Shown here piece by piece: positions 1 through 15,500 of a DNA stretch of 64,000 nt. The stretch covers positions 9,645,652 to 9,709,651 of the forward strand of contig JALMQS010000055.1 of assembly GCA_024734495.1 (NCBI GenBank), given 5' to 3'. This DNA is from Forficula auricularia. Lineage: Eukaryota > Arthropoda > Insecta > Dermaptera > Forficulidae. The notes under the pieces were generated by a model. That model saw only the letters and a program-made list of their open reading frames with translations. It had not been told where the DNA came from and ran no database searches. The stretch's first letter is position 1. Every line of letters starts with the position of its first letter. The position numbers and the translations under genes are program-made.

Positions 1-113
1 ACGAAACGTTGTACAAAAAATTGAAGAACTTCAATAAAAAAAAAAAAACTTTGTCCAATAAACTGAATTTTTAATCTACTAATTATAATGGACATTAATC
101 AACATAATTAAAT

Positions 114-387
114 AAAATTATTGTCTTTTATTAGTTTGTGACTAAAAAAAACTTTTCAATTTAAAAATTAAGTCACTTAAGTTCTGAAAGAATTTTATAG
201 CATTCATTCAAAAATATTTCCAAAACGGCTTCTCCATTTTTTTCAAATAGAAAATTATTGTCTTTTATTAGTTTGTGACTAAAAAAAACTTTTCAATTTA
301 AAAATTAAGTCACTTAAGTTCTGAAAGAATTTTATAACATTCATTCAAAAATATTTCCAAAACGGCTACTCCATTTTTTTCAAATAG
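114..387. repeat. Tandem duplication, 137 bp x 2
   Basis: Two nearly identical copies (114-250, 251-387) in the DNAH6 intron next to exon 39. They differ at a few positions, so the duplication is recent. Confidence 0.9.
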
Positions 388-409
388 AAATAAATTCAAA
401 ATGAATTAC

Positions 410-593
410 CTAAAGGAATCTCCAACGGGGCTCATGCATAGAACTACATGAAGTTTGCTTCTTACTCTACTTATAAAAAACTCAAAGATTTGATCACGAG
501 CGTTTTCAGGAATTCCTACTTTTTTGGCACTAGGGCGAGTGCCTATAATAACTTTTTCATATGATTCCGAATCATAAAGGTTTGGGACCTCTC
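410..593 (-). CDS. DNAH6: DNAH6-like exon 39 (AAA4)
   Basis: Contains [34 protein letters not shown] and [16 protein letters not shown]. Donor AG|GTAATT. The next exon is beyond position 1. Confidence 0.95.
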
Positions 594-3500
594 CTAAAAT
601 ATTAATTAGAAAAATAATTTATCAATTATATTTAATATTTCATTTATATTTTTCAACATGAATAAACATCGACCAGTATTGAGCATATTATTTATATCTT
701 CCAAAAATTCTTCGATAACGATTTGCGTGTCAGAAAATAGAAAAACAGTATCATGACCCAATACACCTGCTTCAAAATAAAACATTCGGATATCTTCAAA
801 AAACGAAGTATGATCATAATTTCTGGTTAATTCAATTTGCATACATCTAAAAACAAAATTTGATTATAAGATTGTAAAAAGAATTCATGTCATAATTGGA
901 TATATTTTTCAATACATTTTGATCTTGAAATTAGGATTAATCTTATTTTGAATGAGATTAGACATGGATATCATCCATTCCAAAATAGGATTAATTAAAT
1001 TAGATTTTAATGGAAATAGTGGAATGGAATAATTCCATTTTAAAATTTGAAAATTGATTATTTAAATTTTGAAAATGTTTTATTCCAAATTGAAGTTGGA
1101 AAAACTTGAAAAATAAATTATAAATAGTAAATAAATAAAGAAAAAAATCCACCTGTAAGAATTAACATGAGAAGCAAGCATAGTAAGGATCTTTTTCCCC
1201 ATGCCTCCGACCCCAACCAACAATGCATTTCCTCTTTCAGACCGTAAAATACGGGCTATTCGACACATATGCTCAATCGCATCCATAAAGAAAATCAGCT
1301 TGAGTTCTATTGATGATGACAAATTGAAATCATCCAAATAGTCCTGCAAACGTTTAAAAAAAATTTGGTTTTAAAAATAAATATTTATATCAAAAAAATG
1401 AAAATTATATTTTTTACTTTATTATAAGTCATAGTATATCAATGTGCAGACAATTAGGGATGGTTTTAGTTTTTGAGAAAAAATTAAAAATGTGCTAAAT
1501 CTATTTTGATAAAACAATAATAATAACTTCAGCCAATACTTAAAGCCTTATAAAAACCCGTTATATAGTAAAAAATGCAAAATCAATATTTTCAGAAGTA
1601 CTAATTATTTTTTTAGAATATGTCTGAGTGAGTTTTAGAGCAAATTTTGTGTCATCTTTACTACAAAATCTAATAACAGAATATCAAAAGAAAATTTCTT
1701 ATTTCGAACAAGAAGATAATATATTGGACAAAGAAGTTTATTTTTTTTGTTTCTCGAACACTAAATGAGTCAAGAATCAAGTTTCTGCGACGAGTAGTTT
1801 TCATTTTATGAAGGAAAAACTGGGATTTTTTGCAAAGAATTGCAGCTTTTCAAAAGTTCAACCTCCATGTGGCACGGGTTGCCAAATAAGATTAAAATTT
1901 GCCAATCTCATTTTCTAGCCAATTGACAACTATTATGGAGTCCGGGGCGTAGTAAATACTACAAAGCCGACAAGGAGTTGTGACATGACGAGTCACGCCG
2001 ACATCAAATAAGCGTTCCAGATGTTGGGCAGCAGTAACATCAAGATTCAAAAATGTTATTATAATTTATTTATTTATTTATTTATTTAAAACAATGCTCT
2101 GAGGTGGCTACCTCGTAGAGCAGAAACAGAAAGAATATATACAAATAGTTACATTTAAGTAAGCAAACAGAACATATATATTTAAATGAGCAAACAGAAA
2201 GAATACAGGTATAAATAGGTTTAAATGAGCAAGACTCTCCCAACCCAGTGAGCAACCCAGAGTCAGCACAAGCAGGCGAATAGACCAGTGACACATTACT
2301 CCAACCCAGCCCCCCCCCCCCTCCCCCGAGAAGATGCACCCTGAGTGAGCGATGAAAAGATGATGTTGAAAGCGATGTTCGGATATTTAATAATGTAAGT
2401 ATTTACTAAATAAAGTGATTGTGAATTTAAAAATATAATCAGAATCAAGCACATTTTTAAATATTTTTAACTAGGAAATTTAGTTGATTTTTTTATAGTT
2501 TTCTTTTAAGCTATTGTTAAAAAAAAGATTGTTTGCTTTCATTATTTGCCTACATATTTACCTGTAGTACAGTTTTAAGCTTTTGAATATTAGTAAATTC
2601 TTCGTAAATTCGATTTTCTTTAGATGCCCCAATTTGAATGAAATCTCCATATAACAGTACAGGAGGATTAGACACCATATGGTCACTAGAAGTTTCAATC
2701 TCGATTATTGGAATATTGAAGCATCGCATACACACTTCTTTCATCAAAATATAAAAATAACTTTTATCTTCAGCATTAATTAGACGATCATGGAAAACTC
2801 GGAGACTTTCATGGTAAAATAACCTAATGAAGACATAACAAAATAGATTATTTAATATGAACTAAACATAGATAAATGGGACAATGGGCTTTGCAAATGC
2901 AGATTTTTCTTCTGTGTTTAATTTAACTCCAGAAGAAGAAAATTAGAAAACAAATTGAAGAAATGCATTCATTCATTTATTTATTTCAAATTTTTCAAGT
3001 GACTGAATTGATTTTTAGCTTTTACTTTATCAGTATTCTATAACTTTCAAATTCTTCTAGATTAAACTGCATGCTTTTGGCCAAAGAAAATCACAAGATT
3101 ACTGGATCTGAAGTGTTATGATTATGGATAATTTTTATTAAATGTCAAAAGCCTTTGAACTATATGAAACGCTTAAAAAGGGGGAATAGAAAACATTGAA
3201 GAGAGTAGTATTTTTTTATGGAATTTGTTTGGGGTAGTTAGGAGTTAAAAATACTAAAAGTCCCCAGATCTAGCTACCGAGCTTAGGGGTGTGAGGGGGT
3301 GGAAATGTCAGTTTTTATTATTATATTTAAAAATAAATCTGATGAATACCAATATTAAAAAATGATACAAGTTTTATATAAATATTACCTTAAAATATCC
3401 GGGGTATCTATAACAATCCCTGAGTCAGCTTGAAGGATGCCTTGAATACATTTGCTAAGATCTCGTAAATTGAAAACATAATGCGATTTAGTAGGCGTCG

Positions 3501-6500
3501 GTAAAAATTCTACTGCTATACGAGAATAAACTTCCACAGCAGCAACCACAATTTTATCGCCAATAGTCCGGACCGGATCGGCAAAATCTTTTAAGAAACC
3601 AGAAATGATTGCCTAAAATAGCAAAAGTATACAAATACTAATTAAATTATTTACTAATAGCTGTCGTCTACAACTTTGACATCAATATTTGTTATAGTTG
3701 GTGGATTCTAATGAAAACCTAAGAATTTTAATAAAAATTCAATTCTTCACATGTTCAGACCATAAACAAAATAAAAATGAAGCCGATATGTGATGTCCGA
3801 AAAATTAAAGAAAATGCTAATTGTGATTTTGTTAACTTAACAGATTAAGACAAAATAAAGAGTCCCTTAGAAGACTGTTCAATTTTGAATAAAATCAGAT
3901 TAGTTTTGCTTGTATATATTATAGATATTTTTGTTTTATATATAGGCGACTGTGGGTCAGTGGTCAGTGTCGGGCCGCTGTCCTAAAGTATGCTGGTTCG
4001 AGACTGCGTCTCGGCAGATATTTGCAGTCGCCTCCTCTTGGAAAGCAATGGCAAACTACCAAGAGTATAATTGCCTAGTCAACCTCTCCCAAACTAGCCG
4101 CTCGGAGCCGGCGTTAAAAAGTAGGTCTCGTATATCTGTGTAAAACAGCTAAACACACTCAGCACAGATATATGTGGAGAGGTGCCGAAACGTCAGAAAG
4201 ACCTGATATGGCACTTAAAGAAGAAGATTGTTTTATATTCACTTTTGACCTCATAATATTTTTTAACAGATATAGGTATGTTCCAGATTTTATATATTTC
4301 ATACTTGCTACACAGAATTTATTTTTTAAGTCATAAATGGATAATCTAACTAGAAGCTTCTAAACGTTTGTCTTTGTAAAATCAGAAATTAGAGAATTAT
4401 TAAATTAAAAGAATATAAAGTTTACAATGTATCCATCGGTATATTGTATAAAGAGATTGCAAAGAGAGGCGGATTGGAGAGAGGGGGTAAAATACTATTT
4501 AATTAATTCTAGTTTTATATAAAATTTATTTGAATATATTTATTAATAAAAAAATATAACTTAATAATAATTTCTTTTGTTCAATAGATTAGAATAAATA
4601 TAGATTATTAGCAAAATTTAATAGTAAAAGATAGATTGAAATTTGAATTTACGCAGAAATGGAGTGCAATGCATTGCTGTGGATGAGCCTCTACAGAATA
4701 ACAATTAATTATATCTATTTTTTCAGTGAAAAGAAATAATACTATAAAATTTACTTAAAACTCGTTGCTTGAGAACAAGAGAGAGGGAAGAAGAGAGAAC
4801 GAAGGAGAGGCGAAGGAGAGGCAGGATTCGAAGCCAGAGTCTTTCGACAAACACAACTCACTACGCAGCCATTGATGACACTTCAATACACACTTCTCTA
4901 CATACATTCATGGAGGACACCTCTCGTTTGCCATTGATGACACTTCTCTCTAAACATTGATTGGAGCGAGCTCATACTATACTTTTTCATACTACACCCT
5001 TCTCTATACACATTCGTTGAGGACAGATCTCCACACATTCATAGGAGAGAGCATATACTTATCTCATCATAATTTCCTACCTTCCACTCGATATATAAAC
5101 ATATCTAAATTGGAGTCCAATTCTATTTCTTTCGCTATTTCTACGGGACACCTAGAATTCTTCTTACAAAGTGCACTGCCTATCAATTAATCGGTGCAGA
5201 AGCTAAATTCGGTCTCCAATAAGACAGCCAGAAGGAAGGACAATTCCAAGAAGAGGAATTTGTTACCAAGGGAGGAAATTGCTGTAATCGAGAAGATTGA
5301 AAAAGGCGATCATATACCTTTCGCCACCAAGGAGCGTAACAATCCTACTTTCATCATTTTCTCTAACAAATATTCTCTTTCTGTTAAAGTCAAGCAAGGA
5401 TAAAGATACATTCATATTATGGATATTAAATAATTCTAACCAACATCTTTATTATTATTATTGAAAAGTTCCACATCCTTCCTTTCCATCTAATTTCATT
5501 TGTTTTTTTTATTTTTATTCTTAATCCATTTTTATTAAATTTCACACTAAAAAAAATAGTAAAGTAAATTCACGGTAAATTCAATCAATTTAAGATTTTA
5601 AGCATTAAGAGAGATAACCCTGAGAATACACCCACCACCAACATTTAAAATCTCAAACCAACATCTCAAATATCATTTTACCCACTGCAAGTTCTTTTAA
5701 TATTTATATCTTACCTTAAAGATGACTTTGAGAGCCACATCTGTTGGTTTGGGTATGAAGAGCATTCCAAAGTGTCGCATGAACCTTGGAGTAATTGGAT
5801 TCCTCCCACCTCCAGGGGGTGCACATGCGGCCATTAATATTACGTCTTTAATCATAACCCAAAATAATTTATCCCTATCATAAAAGCCCCCATAATCCAA
5901 AAATTGTCTTAAAAGTTCAATAGGGGGTTGTGAGCCATATTTATCTTGCTTTGGCATGTTGACATCATCAACAAAAATAATCGCTCGTTTGCCTACTGGA
6001 GCTCCTATTAATGTTTTAGATTTTCGTTCAAGTTTTGATTCGATAATTTCTTGGGTACGTCCACTACTTGTTTGAGCACTAAAATTTATCATAATTGATA
6101 CATATCGACTTTCGTTAGTTAGCGTTTTTAGCACCGATTTTGCGATTACAGTTTTTCCGACACCAGTCAAGCCAGTAAAGAGAATAGGTTTATTAACTTT
6201 CATAAATTGTCTTAGCAAATACCCGAATCTCACGGTGTCGATTGTTGGAACAAGCATTTCAAAAAACGGCACTTTGGAATCATAAATGAATTGTGGAACA
6301 AGCTTTGTCCAAACATCCATTTTGTTTTGAGCATAGTTCACCCATAAATGCCAAAGATCTCCAAGTGCTCCAGGAATGCTACAAATTCCATAAAATTAGA
6401 TTAATAAAATAAATAAATTCTCGATTCACAGTGGTGCTGAGGATTCTTATAGCTATTAAATAAACATTTTTTAGCAGTTTTTTTAATTTTAAATGGTGGT

Positions 6501-9500
6501 TATTTTAATTTATCCAAATATTTCGGAAATTTTGTACAATATTCTTTCTTCAGTGGACCTTTTTTGTGCAAATACAATAATAGATTGTTAGATATGGTTA
6601 GACATTAAATTAAGTTAAAGAACATGTAATATATTTTAAAAAGTTCAATTTAATTTAATTTCTAACCATACCTAACAATCTATTATTGTATTTGTACAAA
6701 AAAAGGCCCACTAAAGAAGAAGGAATATTGTACAAAATTTCCGATATATTTGGATGAATTAAAATAACAACCATTTAATACCTAAATAAATTATGTAGGC
6801 TTGAAATTTTAAAGAGCCTATGTAGCGAACTTTTAGTTTTGAGGAAATCAAAAAAGTCCCAGAACTTGATTACTTATTTTTTTAGTTATAGAGTCTGATT
6901 CTTAAATCAAAATTTGCCTGAAATAACTTGATTTATTTATTTTTTTTAGGCCTTTGAACTTTTGAATGACAAGCCATATTATATTGTAATACTAACTGAG
7001 CATCAGGATCTTCCTCAAATTGATCTCGGACAAAGATATCAATTGTATCTCGATCTTTTTCCATTATGTTTCCTCCCAAACACCAAATACAACAAAATAC
7101 GAAACTCTGACATATGAGAGTTCGCAATCGATTTTTGTCAAGTGTTTTGTCAAATGTGTCAGGATCGACCAATAAAGATTCTAATAGCGAACATAACATC
7201 GATACTTTCCCTATATCCACCTAAAATAGTAAAATATATATCAAATGATAAGTTACATTTTTTGTAATGATTTAAATGTTCTTAAAGCTATTTCTCCAAA
7301 TGGAGTATATCATTTAGAACACATTGCTAATTTGTACTAAATTAATCAAAATTCAAATCACTTTACTTCGCACAAGACAACGACGATAATTAGAAACTGT
7401 TTTTTTAATTTCAACCAGATTTTATATAAAAATTAATTAAATTTTCATACTTTGAAGTCTGGTTAAAACTGAAAATAAAATTACTTTTCAAAATTATGTT
7501 GAAAATCATCCAGTATAAAAAATAACACAAAATAATTTAAGTAAATATTTAATAAACCGATAATAATGTGAATAAATACCTACCTGTTTTATTGCTACTT
7601 CGCAATTCTTTTTAATGAAAGCCAAAATTATATTGACGTATTTTTCGAAAAGTGATTCAATATATTCCTTGTTCTCTTCGTCTAGTATTGGGATATGCAA
7701 TTTATTTAGCCAAGACCTTACGTAAGGCATACATTTAATATCATTAGGATCAATAAAGACCATGCCGCATCTGAGAATCACATAAGAGAAAAAAATTAAA
7801 TATACATATGTAAATTAATATTTTTATACACTATTTTTTGGGGACGACCATCTGGTTATTGCAAATGTTGTAATGGATCTTGACTACATGGTGAGGAAAC
7901 TAAATGAGGCTTTTAATCAGGGGGGCTTAAAAATAAATTATAAAAAATCTGAATATTTGTCTGTAGGAAATAATATGATATCGGACCTAATGTTGGAGGA
8001 AGTAATCGGGGGTTAAAAAATATAAATATTTGGGTGTAATATTTAATAAAGATGGAAATAGCCGCATGGAAGTAAACGAAAGGATTATAAAGGGTAGAAA
8101 GATAACAAGGGCCTTGCGCACTCAGTTTTATGGGAGAAAACGATTAGTAGATCCACAAAAATGAAAATCTATACCAGCCTCGTTCTTAGTGTTACTACTT
8201 ATGGGGCAGAGGTATGGGATATCGGAGTTAGAAACCGAGGCCGACTTTTAGCCACTGAAATGGATTTCCTAAGAAGAAGTTGTGGGTTGACGAGAACTGA
8301 TAGAGTTCGAAACGAAGGGATAAGAAGACGAATGAGCATGGACGGGGATCTTATTGACGAAATCCAAAAAAAAAACAATTAGTTTGGTTTGAACACGTAA
8401 AAAGGATGGATGAATCCCCCAAAAAAGGCTCTAGAATGAATCCCCCCTGAAAGACGAAAAAGAGGTCGACCCAGGCGCTCTTGGATGGACGAGGTGAACG
8501 AGGCTATGAGTTCCAGAAATCTAGAGATTGTGGATGTCTGGGACAGTGAAACTTGGAAATTGGGAACGGAGAAACGTCGTCAGACGTAGAAATCCGGAAG
8601 AAGAAGAAGAAATTAATATTTTATTAATAAAATTTACTTAAAATCAAAATTAATGCATAATGAAAATACCTGCTAACGGTGGCAGGAGAAGCTTGACTTA
8701 AGTCTTCCACTTCAAAAACCATATGAACATATGGGGTCAGTTTAATTCTTTCAGAATTTGAAAGACATAACATCTTATTGTCATCTAATACTGTATTCAT
8801 ATTTTCAATCCAAACGGCATCAACTGGACCATCGCAGACAACCCACTGGTGATCATCATTGGTTGCCTAATGTGAAATAATAAAGCAATTAGAAAAATGT
8901 ATTCATAAAAGTTTTATTCTGTTCCACCAATCATTGTTTCGATAAAAATTAATGTAATTGAAATTCGCTTAAATTACTTTAATTGGGCGTACATGCTCTG
9001 TACTTGACTCAAAGAACGTCTTTTTCATAAATGAGCATTGCTTTTGTAAACTGATTTTGTTATTCAGGTAATCGGAGCTAAAATTGAATATAAACTAAGA
9101 TAATATAATTATCTAAATTTATTGATTTTTTCTTGTTTGTACTAAATGGTTGAAATGTGTATTACTAGTTGAAATTAATTTTGTTAAATATTTTTTTATA
9201 CGGATTGGGTTTAACAGAAGAATTTATTAATAGTGGTGAGACTTTCTTTGAAAGGGCGTTAAGTTGAAAAAAAGGTTCTGTATAAAGAAAAAGTTGGTTA
9301 AGTTTGGTATTATACCAAAAAAATAAGAACTTTACCTTGAATACGAGCTTGAATATATTTATTTAAAATTACATATGCATATAACATATATACCATACTA
9401 TATTAAAAATAACAGCTATTAATATTATTTTGATTGATTAATCTTTCAAATGCCTCTTAAATATTGGGAAGAGATCTTACCTTCAATTGTAAAATATAAT

Positions 9501-12500
9501 AAGGCTTAGTAGCTATTTATTTGAGAAAAATATCTTTTCGAGTTTAAGACACCAAAATCTAAAATTTTCCATTTTTTGTTCAGGGGGCAAATTTTAAAAA
9601 ATTAAAAAATTCTCCTAGGATATTTCAACAATAGATCTATGTACGCCTCTTGGAGCCCTTTCCCCCTTTAGGGTTCGAATTTCAAAAATCCCTTCTTCAC
9701 TTAATCTTAACTCGTAGAAAGTACCTATATACACTCCAAATTTCATCTTTCTAGGCCCAGCGGTTTGGGCTGTGCGTGGATGAATGAATGAAACGTCACC
9801 TTCTCTTTTTATCTATATTAAGATAATGTATAATGATAAAGATAATAAAAAACATACCTGACAAGTTTTTCGAACCATAATTCCAAGGAGTCCATCATGC
9901 CATTCTAAAGTCATGGGGTTGACTTCACCGTAGAGTTCGCCAATCGTCACTGATTTAGGATTCAAAATATGTGTAACAACATTGCGATATTGGGGGTTTT
10001 CCACTTTGTCTTCTTTTAGTTTTGAAAGAGTTCCCTTTAGAATCTAAATTAAGATTTAAAATAAAAAGAAGTAGTCAAGTTCTGTTTGAAGTTATTGTAC
10101 TTCTTAAAGTTTTTTTTAGACTGGAAAGAGGGGAGAGGGGTTGGGTCTTTCCTTTATTTTCTTAGAATTTTGAACACATTAATATTTCTAAAGATCCAAT
10201 TGCACTTATTAAATTTATTGTTAGGAATTCATTATTTTCTTTCAAATGAAGAATAAAGAAAAACGACATACGTACATTAAGTACCGTTGATTTGCCTCCT
10301 CCAGTTGGACCCACTAACATAACACCATGACGAACAAGCATTGTTTCATATAATTGAATAACTTTGACAATCATTGATGGTTCAGTTTGAAGATTGGAAT
10401 TAATCATTATAGTAATAATAGCCTCTTGAAACACTCCATAATCTTGTTCCGGAATTTGAACTCCGGGAAAGAGATCATTAATGATGCCCTTCAAAAATTT
10501 TATATAATTAAATTAAATATAAGAATTATATGGTCATAAAAGTTTGATTTTACTTGAAAAAGTTCAACATCATCAGCCAAAAACTTTGGAACATTGCTAT
10601 CCCTTAAAGCTCGAATTAAAACCACATCTTCACTTTTATCTGGATTTTGACGCTTTAAAGAACCAGCCATTACCAAAACACTTTTTACTGCTCTAAATTA
10701 TTGAAATTCATTAGATAATGTTAAAGTACTTATATGAAATTCATGAACAATAATACCTCATTCCGAAATCGTAGTGATCTTGTTGTGATAACTGTTCGCT
10801 ACATAGCTTATACATTTGAACCATTTTATTGGCTAGACCTCTAGAAGATTCAAAGCCTTCAGAATAAAGAATAACTTCGGCTATCAGGGCTAGAATATAA
10901 AATTAATTGTTCAAAGAAAAATGATAGTAATTTAATTAAAAATTTAAATGATAGGTACCATAATCCGGAACCATCATTGCAATAGGTCGGAACAGAGCCT
11001 TAAGATTATCTGGTAATTCAGTTCTTCCGGCATATCCGGGATTCATTGTAATAAAGGTAGCACAAGTGTGTACCAATTTAATTTCTCGACCCTCGAACAT
11101 AAACCTTAAATCATATCAATAAATTTATTTGTCCTAAATACTATACTTATAAGTAGGTAAAGCTACATTATATAAAATCAAAAAATTTTAAGCAAGGTTT
11201 AAAATTAAAAGAAAGAAAGAAAGAAAGCAAAATAATCTTAAATTGCTTAAATTAATCAATTAATTTTTCTCACAAAATCAATAAGGAATTTTTTTAAGTC
11301 TCATTGTATTAAGCAAGGAGTTAAAAAATCAGAATAAATGTTAAATGTTTATCGACAATTTGATTTATTACTCATAATTCACAATGTAGAGATGAGAAGT
11401 AGTATGAAATGTAGTTTTATTCATTACATAAAACTTCCCCATCTTTCGAAGTTTTGATTTATAAACTAAATTAACTAAAGCCACTTACATCCTTTCTTTT
11501 TTGTAGAAATTTTCTGTTTTTATGAAGAAAATCTGGTGATAAAAATAATAATTTTGAAAATGTATTCATGTTATTTAGGTCAACCATAGTGTGAAAAGAA
11601 AATTAATTAAAACGTTTTTTTATTAAAACATGTAGTTTTAATTACTATTTGTTTTGAGGGAATTAAATTTTATTTATTTAAAAAATTTCTGGTATAAAAA
11701 GTGAAATGTGGGAAAACTAGAAATTTAATTTTTTTATTTCACCATGTTTGGCCTAACACGATACAATCTTCCAGAACAACATAACATTTAAATCTTATTT
11801 TAAAAAGCATTTTTTTCTCAGAAAATAAATTATGAAAAATCAATAAGAATTCCTAATGTGTTTTTACCTTGTTGCATGTGCTGCTTTAGCATTGCGAATT
11901 GTGATTAATTGTTGAGCAATTACAGATAATACCTCAATTTCAATTCTATTGAATTCATCAAAACAACACCAAGAACCACACTGGGCAAGACCTGAAAAAA
12001 ATCTGCCCATGATCTAAAAATCATGTATTGTTAAAATAGAATTCGTTAATATCTTCACTTCATTTTAAAATCGTGTTACTTTATAATCTAGTCCTTCGCT
12101 GCAATTGAAAACGACACATTGTACAGCTAAGGATTTCGCAAGATCTTTGGTTGTTTCTGTTTTTCCAGTTCCAGCAGGACCTGCAGGGCATCCTCCTAAG
12201 TCGAGCTGAAGTGCGCCCATTAAACATAGATAACATCTATCGGTCAGGGGAGTTATCACAAGCCTGGTAAGTGCTCCAAGATACTCATATTTATATAGGT
12301 ATGATGAGCTTGACATACGTGCCTCAACAATTTCAGCCGACTCAATCCAATAATATCGCAATTGTTTCAACCACTCAAAATTATTTCTAAAATTTAAGAA
12401 AAAAATTTTTTTTTTTGGTTTTATAGAGCACGAAGATGACTATATTCTTAGATTAAAATAAAACTATCCTTTGATTTAGAGCTAAGCTATACGAAGATTG

Positions 12501-15500
12501 AGAAATGATTAATTATATGCTTCTATTAGATTGAAATTGATTTGGAATACTAAATATTGAATGAAAACCTCTATCAATACTACATAATGTTAAATAGCAT
12601 TGCCAGACGTAGAAGTTACCTAGTAAGTAGATATTTTTATATTTTACGTGTTACAATAAGCTTGATGTACGCTTTTCTAAATATTAAAAACTTATTTTAT
12701 TGTTGAAAATATGTAAAAATGAATTTAATTCATAGTAAAGTTAATACAATTGAAAAGAATTAAATGTTTCATTGATGTACAGAGTAAAAACAGGGTCTTA
12801 GACGCTATTCAACCCAAAACACTTCTGTGACAAAACAAGCCAAGTTCGAAAAAGTAGCGAAATCTATGGTGCATCCAAGTTAAATTTGGCAAGAATAAAT
12901 AACTAAGTTGAGAAAATAGCACTTTCAATTAAATAGCATTGGTACATTAGGAATTTTTTGTTCTAAGTGAATATTTATGTTCGTAAAGTCTAGATTTTAA
13001 ATTTTGTTTAGTCTGGCCTATTTACCTATGTTCTGCCACAATCTAAGCAATTAATTTTATAAACTAAATTATTTTGATTCAAGAGAGGATATTTGTCTTC
13101 TAATTTTGAAAAAAGAATTAACAGCGAATTTGTTGCTTTAAAAGTGGCATAAATATTATGAACTATAAATAATATTTTTTTAAATAATTCGGACAACCCT
13201 TTTATGTGTGGGAAAGAGATCCTAAAATCTAAAATTTTTATTATTGTTACTATTATTACATATTTTCATTGTTTATTATTAAAACTTTTTTATTTAAAGA
13301 TTCGACAAATGATTCTTTATAAAAAATTCCCGAGACGCTGCCCGCCAGGGCCACCCACTCGCAGGATTTAGCTGAGTAGCAGCTAGTACCTACATAAATT
13401 ATAATACTTACATGGAACTAACTTGTAAAGCGCACATATTAGTGATAATATCTCTAGCGTGAACTGCGACAGTTATTAGATTGGACATTATAAGTCTTCC
13501 ACGAGAATCAAGCTCTCCTCGGACTATTCCAGCAAGAGTATTTAGGTCCTATTAAAAATTCAGATAAATTAATAAACAAAAAAATTCAATATGGTGTTAT
13601 CAAACTAACTATTAACTAACATTAAAGCTATATTTCTGAAAATCTTGAAGTCCTTGAAGTGGATTGGACTGTTTCATGATTTCATGGACTTTTGAAGACC
13701 AAATTATTTGGTTTATTGTTAAAATAATCTAAAAAACAATTTTATAAATGGCAACATTAAACGAAGTCAATTAAATAAATTAATAGAAACGATTTATACT
13801 TGAGACGGATGTTCAAAAATCCATGTAGTTTTAGGGGTAACATAATATTCACCCAAGGAAATCTTCATTTTTTTAGTTAACGAAATAACCATTGCTTCTT
13901 CAACTTTTCCCAGCCAATCCTCAACGTTGCCTCTTGCTTTTAAGCCCTAAAAATGTATATTCAATTCTATTAGTTTACTTATTGCAATAAAAAATTTAGT
14001 AAGAAGTAAGAGAAATTAATGTTGTTGTTGGCTCTGGGACGGATTTAGGATATATTGGTCTCTGTTAAACCTGTGGCGCAGGCCTTACCGAGGAAAATAT
14101 TTTTTTTAATTAACCTAAAAAATCGTATTTTCAGCAATTATTCAATTAAAAACTTAAAAATAAACGTGTTTGACTCTTTATTGAAACTTTGTTAAATATA
14201 TTTTTAAAAAGAAGACCCCTTGTGGTGCGGGCCTCCTTTGCGAGCCCATAGGCTTCAGCCTGCGTAGCCTGTGCTTAAATCCGGCCCTGCTCTGGGCTTA
14301 TCTCTAGATATCCTACATATTATTATGCATTACAAATTTGTTAGTAACACGTTATAAGATTTTCTAATTTCTTTGTTTGGGATTTTCTCTTACGAACGTT
14401 TGAGATATATAAGATTGTATAGTTTTATAAATAAGCGTTTTTCCTATTTATTTTTTGCTCATCAAAAATTGTATTTTTTATAATGATACTGATACAAGAA
14501 GAAGTTGCACCGAAAAGGTTCAACCTCTGTAGTCCGCGGTGGAACCTTGTATCTTGGAAATAAGAATAGATTTAGGGATTGGGTCGGAGTTGAAGGTGTT
14601 CGTGGATGCGTGTCTTGAAAGATTGAAGGTTATATGTTGCTGGAAAGACGGTCGGGAGAAGAGAGTTCCAGTCTCTAGATGTCATAGAGATAAACGAGTT
14701 GGCGAATGCGTTTGTTCGGTTAGTATCCAATTTAAGCGCAGTAGGGGTGTTGAGTCCTAGAAAATCGTGTATTTCGCGTAAATGAACCCTTTGGAGGGAT
14801 TAGTGATTTTATTTCTTCAGAACAAAAGCCATGGTAATATCTATATGTATTTATGTATAAAATAAAATCAAGGAGATTGTGATCTTCTTAATCTAAGATC
14901 GAGGGGTGATCCGCGATTGGAAGTAGGTGTACACCTCTTTGGAAGTATTTTGGAAGTACTTGGAAATATTTGGAAGTACTTGGAAATATTTGGAAGTACT
15001 TGGAAATATTTGGAAGTACTTGGAAATATTTGGAATTACTTGGAAATATTTGGAATTACTTGGAAATATTTGGAAGTACTTAGAAATATTGGAAGTACTT
15101 GGGAATATTTGGATACGAGTGGAAGTAGGTGTACAGCATATTAGGTCGCGATTCACCCATCGTCTAAGATGTTATTTTTTTTTTTTTTTTTTTCCCTCCC
15201 TGGCCTTGCTCATAACAAAGCATTTGGCCAACTCTATAGTATTAAAAATTTATTTTTACCCCTTAACAAGGACCAATATGACACCAGAGCGGCGCCCCCC
15301 ACAGCACAGCAATAGGAGTACCCGCGGCACACGCCGCCCGAGCCACAAAAAGTTCCTGCCTTGATCCTTAGTATAAAAACTGAGGCCTAAGATGTAAAAG
15401 GTATCAGAAGATCATTGTCGAAGACTATGAATAAGTTTGAAATGTCTTTAATTATTTTATTATGTTATTTGTTATAGATAATTTTGTTTAAATTTCAGAG

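Noticed and set aside
4769..5403. Three adjacent plus-strand small ORFs
   Set aside because: Different frames, no domains, within a DNAH6 intron.
14893..15364. Open frames with repeated [18 protein letters not shown] peptides on both strands
   Set aside because: They are translations of the GGAAGTACTT/GGAAATATTT array of a MITE; every frame is open because the unit has no stops.
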